Positions 9,886 through 20,700 of a DNA stretch of 36,668 bases are shown piece after piece. Within the stretch, counting starts at the first letter, position 1. Every line of letters begins with the position of its first letter. The notes beneath the pieces were generated by a model. It saw only the letters and a program-made list of their open reading frames with translations, had not been told where the DNA came from and searched no databases. The translations under genes were made by a program, and so were the position numbers. The stretch comes from Flavobacteriia bacterium (GTDB taxonomy: Bacteria; Bacteroidota; Bacteroidia; Flavobacteriales_D; Crocinitomicaceae), in assembly GCA_947455515.1 (NCBI GenBank), contig CANGOF010000014.1:1-36668 (forward strand), read 5' to 3'.

Positions 9886-12201
9886 TCAATCCAACATGTC
9901 TTGTAGTTCACCATATGCCACCTCACATTGTGATTTAAGCTCAGAAACCAATCCAGCAGTTTCGTCTAAGTTCACTTCATTTTTGGCATTATGTTCAATC
10001 TCTTTGGCAATAACACTTAATTGCGGCATCCCCATGTAGGTGAATTTTGCCTTGAAGGAATGCACCAACGTACCAAGTTCTGCATACTTTTTCTCGTCAA
10101 ACAATGTTTGCATTTTCTCCATTTCTTCTGGAGTAAACTTCAAAAACAAATTTACCATTTTAGCAATTCGTTCTTTATTTCCTTTGGTAAAATCGATAAT
10201 AAAAGCTTTATTTACTACTCCTTCTTGAGTGGCTTCAACCATCGTTTGTTCTTCCTCATTACTTGCTTTGTGCTCTGCTTTTGTTTCCTCTGGCTTTTCG
10301 GTAAATCTTGGATTATTTTTTATAAAAGCTAACTTTTCTTCGGTCAATAAATACTTCATTACCTTTCGGAAAAAATCTTCAGGCTGAAATGGTTTTGTTA
10401 TATAATCATCCATACCACTTAGCCTACTTATTTGTATATCCGACTCTGCAGCATGGGCAGACATAGCGATTATAGGTGTGTGATTTTTTGGAGAGTCAAA
10501 TTCTTCTCGTATTTTTTTAGTTGCGGTATGCCCATCCATTTCGGGCATTTGTATATCCATTAGAATTAAATCGAATGAATTTTTCCTTAACGCTTCCAAT
10601 GCTTCTAATCCATTTTCTGCCTCTGTAATAGCAAATGAAACACCCCATTCTTGCATGGTCTCGATTGCTACAGTTCGGTTAAATATAATATCCTCCACTA
10701 ATAAAACAGAAAAAGTATGCCCTTCTATGGAACGGATAATTTCGTCGGAAATAACATTTATTTTCTCATTGTTTCGAACGATAGCTTCCCCAATTTGATA
10801 AGGAATCGAAAAATAAAAATCAGAACCATGACCTAATTCACTTTCCACATGAATTGCTCCCCCATGAAGTTCAACTAATTGTTTTACAATACTTAATCCA
10901 AGTCCAGTACCACCATATTTTCGCGTAGTACTATCAGATGCTTGGGTAAAACTTTCAAACATTTTTTCCGCATTTTCTTTAGAAATTCCTATTCCAGTAT
11001 CTTTTACGCTAAATTTAATTTGAACCTCATTGTCGTTTAAAAACTTTTCCTGAGTAATAGTAACGGTTACCTTGCCATCTTTTGTGAATTTAACAGCATT
11101 CGAACACAGATTTAAAAGTATCTGATATAATCTTGTAGAATCTCCCTTAACCCAAGGATATAAATTGGGATCTAATTGTAATTCCAAAGTACTTTCATTC
11201 ATTTTCGCTTTTTCCTCACAAGCTGCGATCACTTGGTTGACAATTTCTTCAATCGAAAAACTAACTTTTTCTAAGATAATTTTTCCAGCCTCAATTTTGG
11301 AGAAATCCAAAATATCATTAATAATCACAAGTAGGTTAGAAGCATTGATTTTTATATTGGAGATGAATTCTTTTTGTTTAGGATTTAATTCGGTATTCAT
11401 CACCAAATTGGTAAAACCTATAATAGAGTTCATTGGGGTTCTAATTTCATGACTCATATTCGCTAAAAACATTTCTTTCATTCTTCGAGAATGTTCTGCC
11501 AATTCCTTAGCCTCAACAATATCGTATACCATTTTATCAAATACTGTTGCTAATACACCCAATTCATCTTTTCGATTCATGGATAAATTGGTGTGTTTTT
11601 TATTACGCGAAATGTTGACTGCTGCTTCTGTTAATTTAAGTATTGGATTAGAGATAGTTCGCTGAAAATAGAATAGAAAAGTAAACGTAATACTCAAGAC
11701 AATAACTACAATAAGGGAAAATAATTTTATAAATTGATTTAATTCATTATCAAGCTGGGTGAGTGAGGTTACTATTATCAGAGAAGCTAATTTGGTGTTT
11801 TCATAGGAAATAGATTTATACGTATATAAAAAATGGTCATCAAACTTATTGCTTGTTTTCTCTTTAAGTAATTCCCTTGTTTTTGTAATCGGAACTAATG
11901 AAAATAATTTTTCGGAAAGAAGTACTTTATTAGAATCATAAACCGCGGCATAGGCAATTACTTTTTTATCTTTTAGCCCTTCAATAATATTCAAAATAGA
12001 TAAATTATCCTGAAATATGATAGCCGGCTTTATGTTTTCACTTAAGATTTCTGAAAGTGCATTTGTATCTTCAACTAGTTTGTTTTTACTAGTTTTTTCT
12101 TGAAATAGTACTGTTACAATTCCTATGAGTAAGACGGATAAAGTAATCGCGATTATCGGCCCCCAAATTAATTTACTCTTAAGTGAAATAAATCTAGCCA
12201 T
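9886..12201 (-). CDS. Membrane hybrid histidine kinase: CHASE8-like sensor, HAMP, HisKA, HATPase, REC, Hpt
   Basis: N-terminal ENIKPAIIFQDNLSILNIIEGLKDKKVIAYAAVYDSNKVLL resembles CHASE8. H-box FLANMSHEIRTPMN, G2 GGTGLGLSI, REC LILMDIQMPEMDG and Hpt LVHSFKAKFTYMGM. Confidence 0.9.
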   Translation of the reverse strand: MARFISLKSKLIWGPIIAITLSVLLIGIVTVLFQEKTSKNKLVEDTNALSEILSENIKPAIIFQDNLSILNIIEGLKDKKVIAYAAVYDSNKVLLSEKLFSLVPITKTRELLKEKTSNKFDDHFLYTYKSISYENTKLASLIIVTSLTQLDNELNQFIKLFSLIVVIVLSITFTFLFYFQRTISNPILKLTEAAVNISRNKKHTNLSMNRKDELGVLATVFDKMVYDIVEAKELAEHSRRMKEMFLANMSHEIRTPMNSIIGFTNLVMNTELNPKQKEFISNIKINASNLLVIINDILDFSKIEAGKIILEKVSFSIEEIVNQVIAACEEKAKMNESTLELQLDPNLYPWVKGDSTRLYQILLNLCSNAVKFTKDGKVTVTITQEKFLNDNEVQIKFSVKDTGIGISKENAEKMFESFTQASDSTTRKYGGTGLGLSIVKQLVELHGGAIHVESELGHGSDFYFSIPYQIGEAIVRNNEKINVISDEIIRSIEGHTFSVLLVEDIIFNRTVAIETMQEWGVSFAITEAENGLEALEALRKNSFDLILMDIQMPEMDGHTATKKIREEFDSPKNHTPIIAMSAHAAESDIQISRLSGMDDYITKPFQPEDFFRKVMKYLLTEEKLAFIKNNPRFTEKPEETKAEHKASNEEEQTMVEATQEGVVNKAFIIDFTKGNKERIAKMVNLFLKFTPEEMEKMQTLFDEKKYAELGTLVHSFKAKFTYMGMPQLSVIAKEIEHNAKNEVNLDETAGLVSELKSQCEVAYGELQDMLD

Positions 12202-12203
12202 AC

Positions 12204-14201
12204 TTACTTTTTAGAGAGTGTATAGGTTAGTTTTAAAGAAACCTCTCTTCCCGTAGCTCGAAATGGATTCTTATCGTTGTTGTATGCACTTAGATATAAA
12301 TAATTACTATTCAACACATCAAAAAGTCCTACTCTCGCTTGCAATCCTTTAACCCCTAACGAATTTAATGTTACGGTTAGATTCCAAATAACGGTAGGAT
12401 TAAATTTCTTTTGCGTTTGTTCTGGTCCCATTCCTTCTACGAATCCATACCTTCTTCCTATTACTATCACAGAAGAAGATAGGTCAACAATTTTCCCAAA
12501 TTTATAGGTGCCACTAAAAGTTGTTTTGTGAGGCGAAAAAGCAATTAAATTTTTTGAATCCAAGGATTGGTATTTGTCGACATCATTTTTAACAACTTGA
12601 TAATAAGAATAATTACCACCTAAAGTCAAATTACCTTTATGAAATAAAGCTTCAGCCTCAATACCTCTTGTTGTCAAATTTTTATAGTTATTGTAATTTT
12701 CTATATTATCAATCACGCCATACACGATAACATTCGAAATAGAATTATTATATCCATTGATACTCAGCTGTAAATGGCGAGAAATTTTATAAGCAATTTG
12801 AAGTTCTAAAACACGAGTAATTTCAGGCTTCAAACTTGAATTTAAAATTAAATTTTCAGTAACTGGTGCTCTAAATGCATGGCTATATGCAAGTTTAAAG
12901 TTGAATTTTTCAAGTTGTTTAGTTGCAGCAAATCGCGGTAATAATACATTTCCAAAGGCCGAATGATTTTCTTGCCTTAACCCAAAAGAGGCAGTGTAAG
13001 TTGGTTTTTGTATAAATAATTCTGCATAATTAAACCAGTCTCTATACCTTGCGAAAACGGAGTCTTTTTTCGTAATACTAATAGGATACGATGCATTATT
13101 TTGTGTTGCTTGATCCAAGAAATAACCTGTTCCAATATTTAATTGGATGGCTTCCGATACTTTTAATTGTCCTGAAAGCGACCCAGTTAATCGCAAAATA
13201 CCGTGGTCATAAAAATAGTAGGAATTATCATTTACTGTCTCTGAGGATCGATATGGACGATTATAGTTTGCATTGAATCTCGGAATTAGTTTGAAGCGAT
13301 TTGTAACCTTCCAATTGTAAGTAACATCTAATTGACGTGTACTAAAATTGGACATTCCCGGTTTTTTTAAAATGGAGTCAATTTGGTAAGGTGTACGTGT
13401 ATTGTAATCCTCGTGAAAATATTTAAATACTAAATCTTTGTAATTCGCATGAAGTAAAAACTGGGTAGGGGTTACATAATTGGTTTTATTTTGATTTTGA
13501 ACAACAGATTTTTCATGATCTGTAAAAGTTCCTTCAGCTCTGTAAAGTTCACTTTTGGTAAAACTCGCTTTTACACCCCACTTTTCATTTCCCCATCCAC
13601 TGGTAATACTGAATTTTTGTCTACCTAAACTATTATCCAAACGACTATAAGTCCCATTCAATTCTATTCCTTGTATGTCTTTTGCTTTTTTTGTAATGAT
13701 ATTAATTACTGCTAAACCGGCATATCCATTGTAAGCAGCATAACCAGGACCTCTTATAATTTCTACTTTTTCAATTTGATTAATGTCAAAGCGGCCAATC
13801 CATTGTGTAGAACCATATAAATTTTCATTCATTTGAAGTCCATCAATCATAACCAGAACTTTTCCTTCAGTGGAATAGATGCCTCGCATTCCAATACCAA
13901 CTTCGGAGTTTACATCCGCGGCAAATTCAAATCCAGGAATTAAACGCATTACATCGGTAAAATCTTTCGAAGCACTACGTTCGATGTCATCTTTGGTTAT
14001 AACCGTAACAATCGCTGGTGTTTGCTCGATACTTAATTCTTTTTGTGAAGCAACAGTCAATTTAACATTCATTAAATCTTCCAATCCAATATCGTCAGAA
14101 AAGTCTATTTGACCCACAGTTTTTGTACTGTCTTGACCATTAACGACTAAAGAAAAGGTTAAAATGAATACTAGTATGTAAATGAGGTTTATTTTTTTCA
14201 T
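12204..14201 (-). CDS. TonB-dependent receptor
   Basis: Signal peptide; plug domain (TPAIVTVITKDDIERSASKDFTDVMRLIPGFEF...GMRGI...VLVMIDG...IEKVEIIRGPGYAAYNGYAGLAVINIITK), then a long beta-barrel. Confidence 0.92.
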   Translation of the reverse strand: MKKINLIYILVFILTFSLVVNGQDSTKTVGQIDFSDDIGLEDLMNVKLTVASQKELSIEQTPAIVTVITKDDIERSASKDFTDVMRLIPGFEFAADVNSEVGIGMRGIYSTEGKVLVMIDGLQMNENLYGSTQWIGRFDINQIEKVEIIRGPGYAAYNGYAGLAVINIITKKAKDIQGIELNGTYSRLDNSLGRQKFSITSGWGNEKWGVKASFTKSELYRAEGTFTDHEKSVVQNQNKTNYVTPTQFLLHANYKDLVFKYFHEDYNTRTPYQIDSILKKPGMSNFSTRQLDVTYNWKVTNRFKLIPRFNANYNRPYRSSETVNDNSYYFYDHGILRLTGSLSGQLKVSEAIQLNIGTGYFLDQATQNNASYPISITKKDSVFARYRDWFNYAELFIQKPTYTASFGLRQENHSAFGNVLLPRFAATKQLEKFNFKLAYSHAFRAPVTENLILNSSLKPEITRVLELQIAYKISRHLQLSINGYNNSISNVIVYGVIDNIENYNNYKNLTTRGIEAEALFHKGNLTLGGNYSYYQVVKNDVDKYQSLDSKNLIAFSPHKTTFSGTYKFGKIVDLSSSVIVIGRRYGFVEGMGPEQTQKKFNPTVIWNLTVTLNSLGVKGLQARVGLFDVLNSNYLYLSAYNNDKNPFRATGREVSLKLTYTLSKK

Positions 14202-14207
14202 ATAAAT

Positions 14208-14834
14208 CTATTTATAAACTTTAATAGCTAAGTTCATTAAAGAACTGGACACCTCTAAATTATTTATGGATGTTAGCGTATTATTGATTTCAAATTTATA
14301 ACTGTCATCAATATTTCTTAAATTGATACAGGATAGTTTCAACGGAATAGGGGTAGTATTCGTAATGACTAATACATTCGATAATGCACCTTTTTGAAAT
14401 TGACTCTCCGCTTGTTTAATATATTGATCATCTACATAAAGTAATTCACAAGGTGGTACTTTTTCACCTGGGGAAATTGTCTTAACAATAATGGGTTTGC
14501 CATTCACCTGTTTCGCAGCTTTCAATTGATTAAAATAGTTGGTAATTGGAGAATTCCCATACACCACAATCACAAAATCATTGGTTGCTGGTGTTGTCCA
14601 TTTTACGTATTTCGTGAAATTGTAAATTAATAAGGTTTGAATCTTATATTCAGAATCTGTAGTAACAGTTTTTCCTACCGAAAGTAACAAAAATGATAGA
14701 ATTACTATGGTTACAATTTTCTTCAAAAATCTTATTTTAATTTGGAAGTACAAAAGTAAGTTAAAATACGTAATAACCAACGCTTTCCTTAAAATATTAC
14801 AGGGTAAATATATGCTATACAATTCATCCAACAA
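14208..14834 (-). CDS. YfiR/DUF4154-like periplasmic protein
   Basis: SEYKIQTLLIYNFTKYVKWTTP...FVIVVYGNSP...PPCELLYVDDQYIKQA...SCINLRNIDDSYKFEIN is a YfiR-like pattern. The real start is probably internal, for example TTG at 14726 (LKKIVTIVILSFLLLSVGKT signal peptide). Confidence 0.75.
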   Translation of the reverse strand: MLDELYSIYLPCNILRKALVITYFNLLLYFQIKIRFLKKIVTIVILSFLLLSVGKTVTTDSEYKIQTLLIYNFTKYVKWTTPATNDFVIVVYGNSPITNYFNQLKAAKQVNGKPIIVKTISPGEKVPPCELLYVDDQYIKQAESQFQKGALSNVLVITNTTPIPLKLSCINLRNIDDSYKFEINNTLTSINNLEVSSSLMNLAIKVYK

Positions 14835-14836
14835 AC

Positions 14837-14912
14837 CGACTCCAGCGGAGTCATACCTTGCTTGCCTGTGGCAAGCTATTCTCCATCACGACTCCATCGG
14901 AGTCGCAAATTG
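14837..14912. repeat. REP-like repeats with an internal GCTTGCC-TGT-GGCAAGC hairpin
   Basis: CGACTCCAGCGGAGTCATACCTTGCT, GCTTGCCTGTGGCAAGC, CGACTCCATCGGAGTCGCAAATTGCT. Confidence 0.75.
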
Positions 14913-17732
14913 CTCTAACACAATATATGCTAACTTCGTCTGGCCCTCCAAATAGTTAAATAATTCTTGTATCTCTTCCAAAGCCCCTTCTTCTTTCGCT
15001 AGATATTCAATTTTCTTCGCTGTTTCTGAAAGTTCAGCCATACCCATATACATATATTTAGGTTTAAAGGAATGAGCAAGCGTCTGTATTGCAGCATAAT
15101 TTACTTCATCAATCAAAGACTTTAATCGTGCTAATTCATTTGGAGTATCCTTCAAGAACATACTAACCATTTTGTGTATACGTTCTTTTTTACCATTCGT
15201 AAAATCCTCGATAGCTTGAAAATAAATGCTCACTGTTGTAGTAGGTTTTTCTACTATTTGCTCGATCGGAACAACCGTTTGTCGAGCATATTTCTTAATT
15301 TTTTCAATTAGTTCATTTCCATCAAATGGCTTAGAAATATAATCATTCATCCCATTTTCGTAACAACGTGCAATTTCCTCAGTAAAAGCATGTGCTGTAA
15401 CTGCAATAATAGGGGTAGAGCATGCTGGCTCAGCTAATTCAGTTCGAATAATTTTACTCGCCTCATGTCCATCCATTATTGGCATTTGAATATCCATTAA
15501 AATGAGATTAAACGCGTTTTTTTGTAATGCATCAACGGCTTCTTCTCCATTTTCAGCCAACTGAATCTGTACCTTTGGATTCCAACCTTCAATGGTTTCT
15601 ATCGCTACCATTTGATTGAAAGAATTGTCTTCAACAAGTAGGATTTTTAATACTTCACTGTCTGTTCGTGTCTCGTTTGAAATCTTGTTTTCTGAGCGTT
15701 CATTTATTGGAAAACGAATCACAAATTCACTTCCTAAGCCAACCCAACTGGAAACTTGTATCGATCCTCCTATTAGTTCAACAATTTGTTTGCAAATAGG
15801 TAATTCAAAACCGGAAGTTTTTGGTTTGAATTCCGTTTGATCTTCGTTTAGCTCTAATGCTTCAAAAAGTACTTTCTGTTGCTCTTCGGTATATCCTTTC
15901 CCTGAATCAATCACTTTGAATAGTAAAAAGGATGCACTTCCCTGACTTTCCAATGCAGCAGCAAGTATTATTTCTCCTTTTTCTGTCATAAGAATACTGG
16001 AAGTGATTAATTGAGTTAACACTCTTTTTAAATGAGTTACATCGCCATTTTGCAAATCCTCTACTTCTTTTTCAATAAAATAACGTAAGGAAATATTTTT
16101 TTTAGTTGCCTCATGGATAGTGTTGGAAATAATACTACTTAATAATTCTTTAATGGAATAATTTTCAATCCGAATGGTAATTCCATCACTTGAAAGATCC
16201 TTGAAATTCAATACTTTGTTTACAATAGTTAACAGTTTCTTGGAACTATTCTGAATTTCGGTAAGGTATTCTTTTTGAGCAGGATGTTGAATTTCTATAG
16301 TTGAAAATAAATTCGAAATTCCAAGGATGGTATTAAGTGGAGTTCGTATCTCCGATTGCAAATTTGCTAATAAAGACGTGTACTGTTGATTCAAAGTTTC
16401 AGAAAATTCTTTTTCTTTCTGAAGGGATTGATTATTTTTTTCTAATAATTGGAGACGAGATTGCTCCGAATAATCTTGTATTGTACCATTAATCTCGATT
16501 ACTTTTTTCTGTTCATTTAATTGTAAAACAACATTTGCTAAAACTGGAATAATACTAAAGTTTTTTCGGACAATACGGTATTGAAGGGAAAACGATTTCC
16601 CTGTCTCAAATGCCGAAGTAAACATGGATTCATATGCACTATAATCGTCTGGATGAATTAACTCTTTCATCTCAAGAGCATGAATATCTGTTGACGTAGG
16701 TAGTTGAAATAACTCATACATATAATCCGACCAGGTATACTTACCGGTGATATAATTACGACTAAAACTACCTGTTTTTGCAATGCGTTGCGCAAATTTT
16801 AATTTGTTTTCTCGATCAATTTGTTGGGTAATATTTCGGGAAAAAACACAGGTGCCTCGTACTATTTTCTTGTTATTTTTAATTGGGTAAAAAGAATGTT
16901 CATAGACTTGTGCATTGGTTTCTTCTTCCTGAATGATTGTGAAAATTTCTCCAGATAATGCACGTTGGTAATATGTTTCCCATTCTTCTTTTAAGGTGGA
17001 GGTGATAATCAATAAATCTATTTTTTTTCCAACAGCGATAGAATGCATTCCTTGAAGTTGAAAATGCTTTAATGCCGCATTATTTGCGCTTAGTAATTTG
17101 TATTTTAAATCGATGGACCAAATCAAATCGGAAGTGTTTTCTGTAATCGCGGTAAAATTGGCTTCATTGTGTTTTAATCGTATTTCTGCCTTGATCTTCA
17201 TATTAATCCCTACGAAAATTACGATACTGATACAGCTAATAATTAGAATTACCATAATAGGGGAAATATCACCCTTAGGCGCTATAAAAGCAGTGATAAT
17301 AGAGATACACGTTGCGTAAACAATGTAAATATTTAAATGTAAATTTTTACGAAAAACCAAGGAGGTTCCTACATAAACCATTACTATCCCTACTAAGTGA
17401 TTCATCGAGTAGCCTCGTAAAAAAGCAATGTAGGTTAGATGACTAAACCCAACATATACCAAAATAGAGATAATAGTATAAAATCGATGTTGGATACGCT
17501 TCGAATAATAGGAGGCTCCAACGGAAATAGTAATTAATATACTGAATGCAATTCGCTGATATAGTATACTTAAAGTCTCATCTGCCGGTTTGTGAACAAA
17601 CGTATTGATATACCCAAAAACAGGATAAAGTAACAAGGTAAGAATTAGAAGTCGTCGATATATGCTTAAATCTTCCGCTTGTTTAAGTGTAAGATGTACA
17701 TTTTGTATGGCAGCTTTATTTTTTGTGTTCAA
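14886..17732 (-). CDS. Membrane PAS hybrid 'pseudokinase' with intact REC and Hpt
   Basis: Multi-TM N-terminus and PAS domains. HisKA-like LLANLQSEIRTPLNTILG (His to Ser), N-box ITSSILMTEKGEI and G2 KTSGFELPI are degenerate. REC (VEDNSFNQM, LILMDIQMPIMDG, SKPF) and Hpt (LAHSFKPKYMYMGM) are intact. Confidence 0.88.
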   Translation of the reverse strand: MNTKNKAAIQNVHLTLKQAEDLSIYRRLLILTLLLYPVFGYINTFVHKPADETLSILYQRIAFSILITISVGASYYSKRIQHRFYTIISILVYVGFSHLTYIAFLRGYSMNHLVGIVMVYVGTSLVFRKNLHLNIYIVYATCISIITAFIAPKGDISPIMVILIISCISIVIFVGINMKIKAEIRLKHNEANFTAITENTSDLIWSIDLKYKLLSANNAALKHFQLQGMHSIAVGKKIDLLIITSTLKEEWETYYQRALSGEIFTIIQEEETNAQVYEHSFYPIKNNKKIVRGTCVFSRNITQQIDRENKLKFAQRIAKTGSFSRNYITGKYTWSDYMYELFQLPTSTDIHALEMKELIHPDDYSAYESMFTSAFETGKSFSLQYRIVRKNFSIIPVLANVVLQLNEQKKVIEINGTIQDYSEQSRLQLLEKNNQSLQKEKEFSETLNQQYTSLLANLQSEIRTPLNTILGISNLFSTIEIQHPAQKEYLTEIQNSSKKLLTIVNKVLNFKDLSSDGITIRIENYSIKELLSSIISNTIHEATKKNISLRYFIEKEVEDLQNGDVTHLKRVLTQLITSSILMTEKGEIILAAALESQGSASFLLFKVIDSGKGYTEEQQKVLFEALELNEDQTEFKPKTSGFELPICKQIVELIGGSIQVSSWVGLGSEFVIRFPINERSENKISNETRTDSEVLKILLVEDNSFNQMVAIETIEGWNPKVQIQLAENGEEAVDALQKNAFNLILMDIQMPIMDGHEASKIIRTELAEPACSTPIIAVTAHAFTEEIARCYENGMNDYISKPFDGNELIEKIKKYARQTVVPIEQIVEKPTTTVSIYFQAIEDFTNGKKERIHKMVSMFLKDTPNELARLKSLIDEVNYAAIQTLAHSFKPKYMYMGMAELSETAKKIEYLAKEEGALEEIQELFNYLEGQTKLAYIVLEQFATPMES

Positions 17733-17749
17733 TCTTTTTTAGAATAAAA

Positions 17750-20700
17750 TTACTTTAAAAAATCTGTTTGTAACCAATAAGTTATCTTAGAAAATAAATC
17801 TTCTTCTTTGAAAGGTTTGGAAATATAATCATTCATTCCACTTTGGATACACGCTTCAATTTCTGAAGGGGTTGCTTGTGCAGTCATTGCTAATATTGGG
17901 ATGCGAATACCATATTCATTCCTCGCTTTTTGGGTAGCTTCATGTCCATCCATTTCTGGCATTTGAATATCCATCAACACTAGATCATACGAATTTTGCT
18001 GCAATTTCTCTAATGCGATAATACCATTTTCTGCGATATCTATTTGTAATTCGCCATGCCAATCTTTTAATGTGTCCTCCGCTACCATTTGATTAAATGG
18101 ATTATCTTCAACAAGCAAAATTCGATATTTCCCTATTAGTTCTGTAATTTGTAGAGGGATTTCAAAATTGGTTTGTTGTGCTTTCGCGGCTGCTAATTGA
18201 AAATTCAACTCAAAATAAAAAGTAGAACCAACATTAGGTTCGCTTTCTACATGTATTTCAGAATGTAAAGCTTTTATGATTTGATTAGAAATGGATAATC
18301 CTAAACCTGTCCCTCCATAAAGACGTGTAGTAGATGATTTTTCTTGAGAAAAAGGATCAAATATACTACCTATTTTATCCGCTTCGATACCAATACCAGT
18401 ATCTTTAATTTCAAATTTTATTCGTACTTGATTCTCATCTTTACTTACAAGTTTCAAATTTAGTTGAACATTTCCTTCATGGGTAAATTTAATTGCGTTA
18501 TTTGTTAGGTTTAATAAAACTTGATTCAAACGGGTAGAATCTCCAAGTAATAAAGAAGGTATTTCCTCTTCTATAGTAGATTTAAGCTCTATTTTCTTTT
18601 TATATGCAACTAAATGAAGGGATTTACTAACATTGTGCACCAATTCCTTGATGTCAAAATTTACCTTTTCAATTTCCAATTTACCTTCTTCAATTTTGGA
18701 TATGTCAAGGATGTCATTGATAATATTTAATAGGTTTTTTGAATTCAATTTGATGGTTTTCATATAATCCATTTGTTTAGGATTCAACGTTCCTACCTTT
18801 TCCATTAAATTACTTAGACCTAAAATAGAATTCATTGGCGTACGTATCTCGTGACTCATATTAGCTAAAAAACGTTCTTTTACTCTCGTTTTTTGTTCTG
18901 CTAATTCTTTGTCTTTTTGTAATTCAATGTTATTCAATTGCAAACGTTCTTGTTCTTTTTTCTCTGTGATTTCATAACGTATGGAGAAATATTGACTCGG
19001 TTTTCCTTGGTGATCTAAAAAGGGAACAATCAATGTATCTACCCAATAATATTCTCCAAACTTATTGACATTGCAAAGTTCTCCTCTCCAAGTTTTTCCC
19101 GAAGATATACTTTCCCAAAGCTCTTCAAATATAGTAGGAGGATTTTTGTCTGATTTCAAAATACGGTGATTCTTTCCTATTAATTCTGCTTCGGAATAGC
19201 CAGAAACTCTCGAAAACATTTCATTCGCAAAGATGATATTTCCTTGAACATCTGAAATGGATACTATCGCAATTTGATTCAATGCAGTTTTGTAATCCTG
19301 AACAGATTTTAAGGCGTTTTTTAAGTTTTCTTCCTGCTCTTTCTCCTTAGAAATGTCTTTAGAAATACCTAAATATCCTTGCACATTTCCATCTATATCA
19401 AGTACGGTATTCACCGATAATGAAACAAGTAAGTGTGATCCATCTTTTCGTACGTAAGTCCATTCGCGACTATCAGGAATTCCTGTTTTACTTGCCTTGG
19501 CATGAAACGTTTCTAATCCCAATGTGACAGGATATCCTAATTCTTCGCTTAACTCCTTTGTTCTTGCAATCATTTCACTTTCTAAGTGAAAAATAGATGG
19601 ATTTATTTTGTACAATACTTCATCACTTGAGTATCCTAACAATTTTTCGGCCCCATGATTAAATAATACGATGGTTCCTTCTAAATCTGTGGCAACGATA
19701 GCATATTCTGTTGAATTTACAATAGAATCTAGTTTGATCAGCGCATCGTTGAGTTGCTTTTCTTGTTTTTTTTCTATGCTAATATCTTGAGCAGTCCCTT
19801 TTATACCTACAATTTCACCTGACAATCCAATCGTTGCATTTCCTAAACCTCGTATGTGTTTTTCTTGATTGTTGGATAGAAGTACGCGATGGTTAAACTC
19901 AAAAGGTTGACCAGTATTAATTGTTTTTTCTACCAAAGGGTCCAATTTCAGAAAGTCTTCTGGATGAATTTTTGATCGATAAACGTCGTATAAGATTTCA
20001 TTCGGAGTATCGTAGGCGATTTCAAAAATATCATAATGCTCCTTACTCCAAAATAAATTGCTTGTTTTAAAGTCTAATTCCCAGTTACCTACCTTGGAAA
20101 TGCGTTGCGCTTCTTCTAATCGCGTTTGGTTAAGTTTGTTTTCTATCTCAAAGTGTTTTTTATCTGTAATGTCTTTACATGAACCTAAAATGCGATAACG
20201 AGTTCCGTCTTCTCTTGTTAAAAAATTAGCAATGTCATTAATCCATAGTATTTCATTACTTTCTTGATGGATAATGCGATACTCAATATTAAAATCTCCA
20301 GATATTAAAAAAGCATCGAATGCGTTTTCAACGAGTTTCTTATCCTCAGGGTGAATAATATCTACCCATAAATTAGGAAACTCAACGAGTTGATTTGGAT
20401 CTAAACCAAAAATTTCTTTCACCTTGTTATTTACAAAATAGATTTCTGTAAATTCAATGTTTGAAGACCATACAACATAAGAGAGAGCATTTAAACTAGC
20501 TAAATGTTCTTCTTTAGATAAAAATGTAGATCCTAATTCTTCCCCTAATATATTAATTCCTGTGGCAATAGTATCAAATGAATCAAACTTGTCACTTAAA
20601 GGAATAGTGTGATTAAAATCATGCTTCACATAGGATGTAATGGTTTCCAACATGAGATCAAGTTGAGAATTATTCAAATAATATGTTTGATTCTGAAGTT

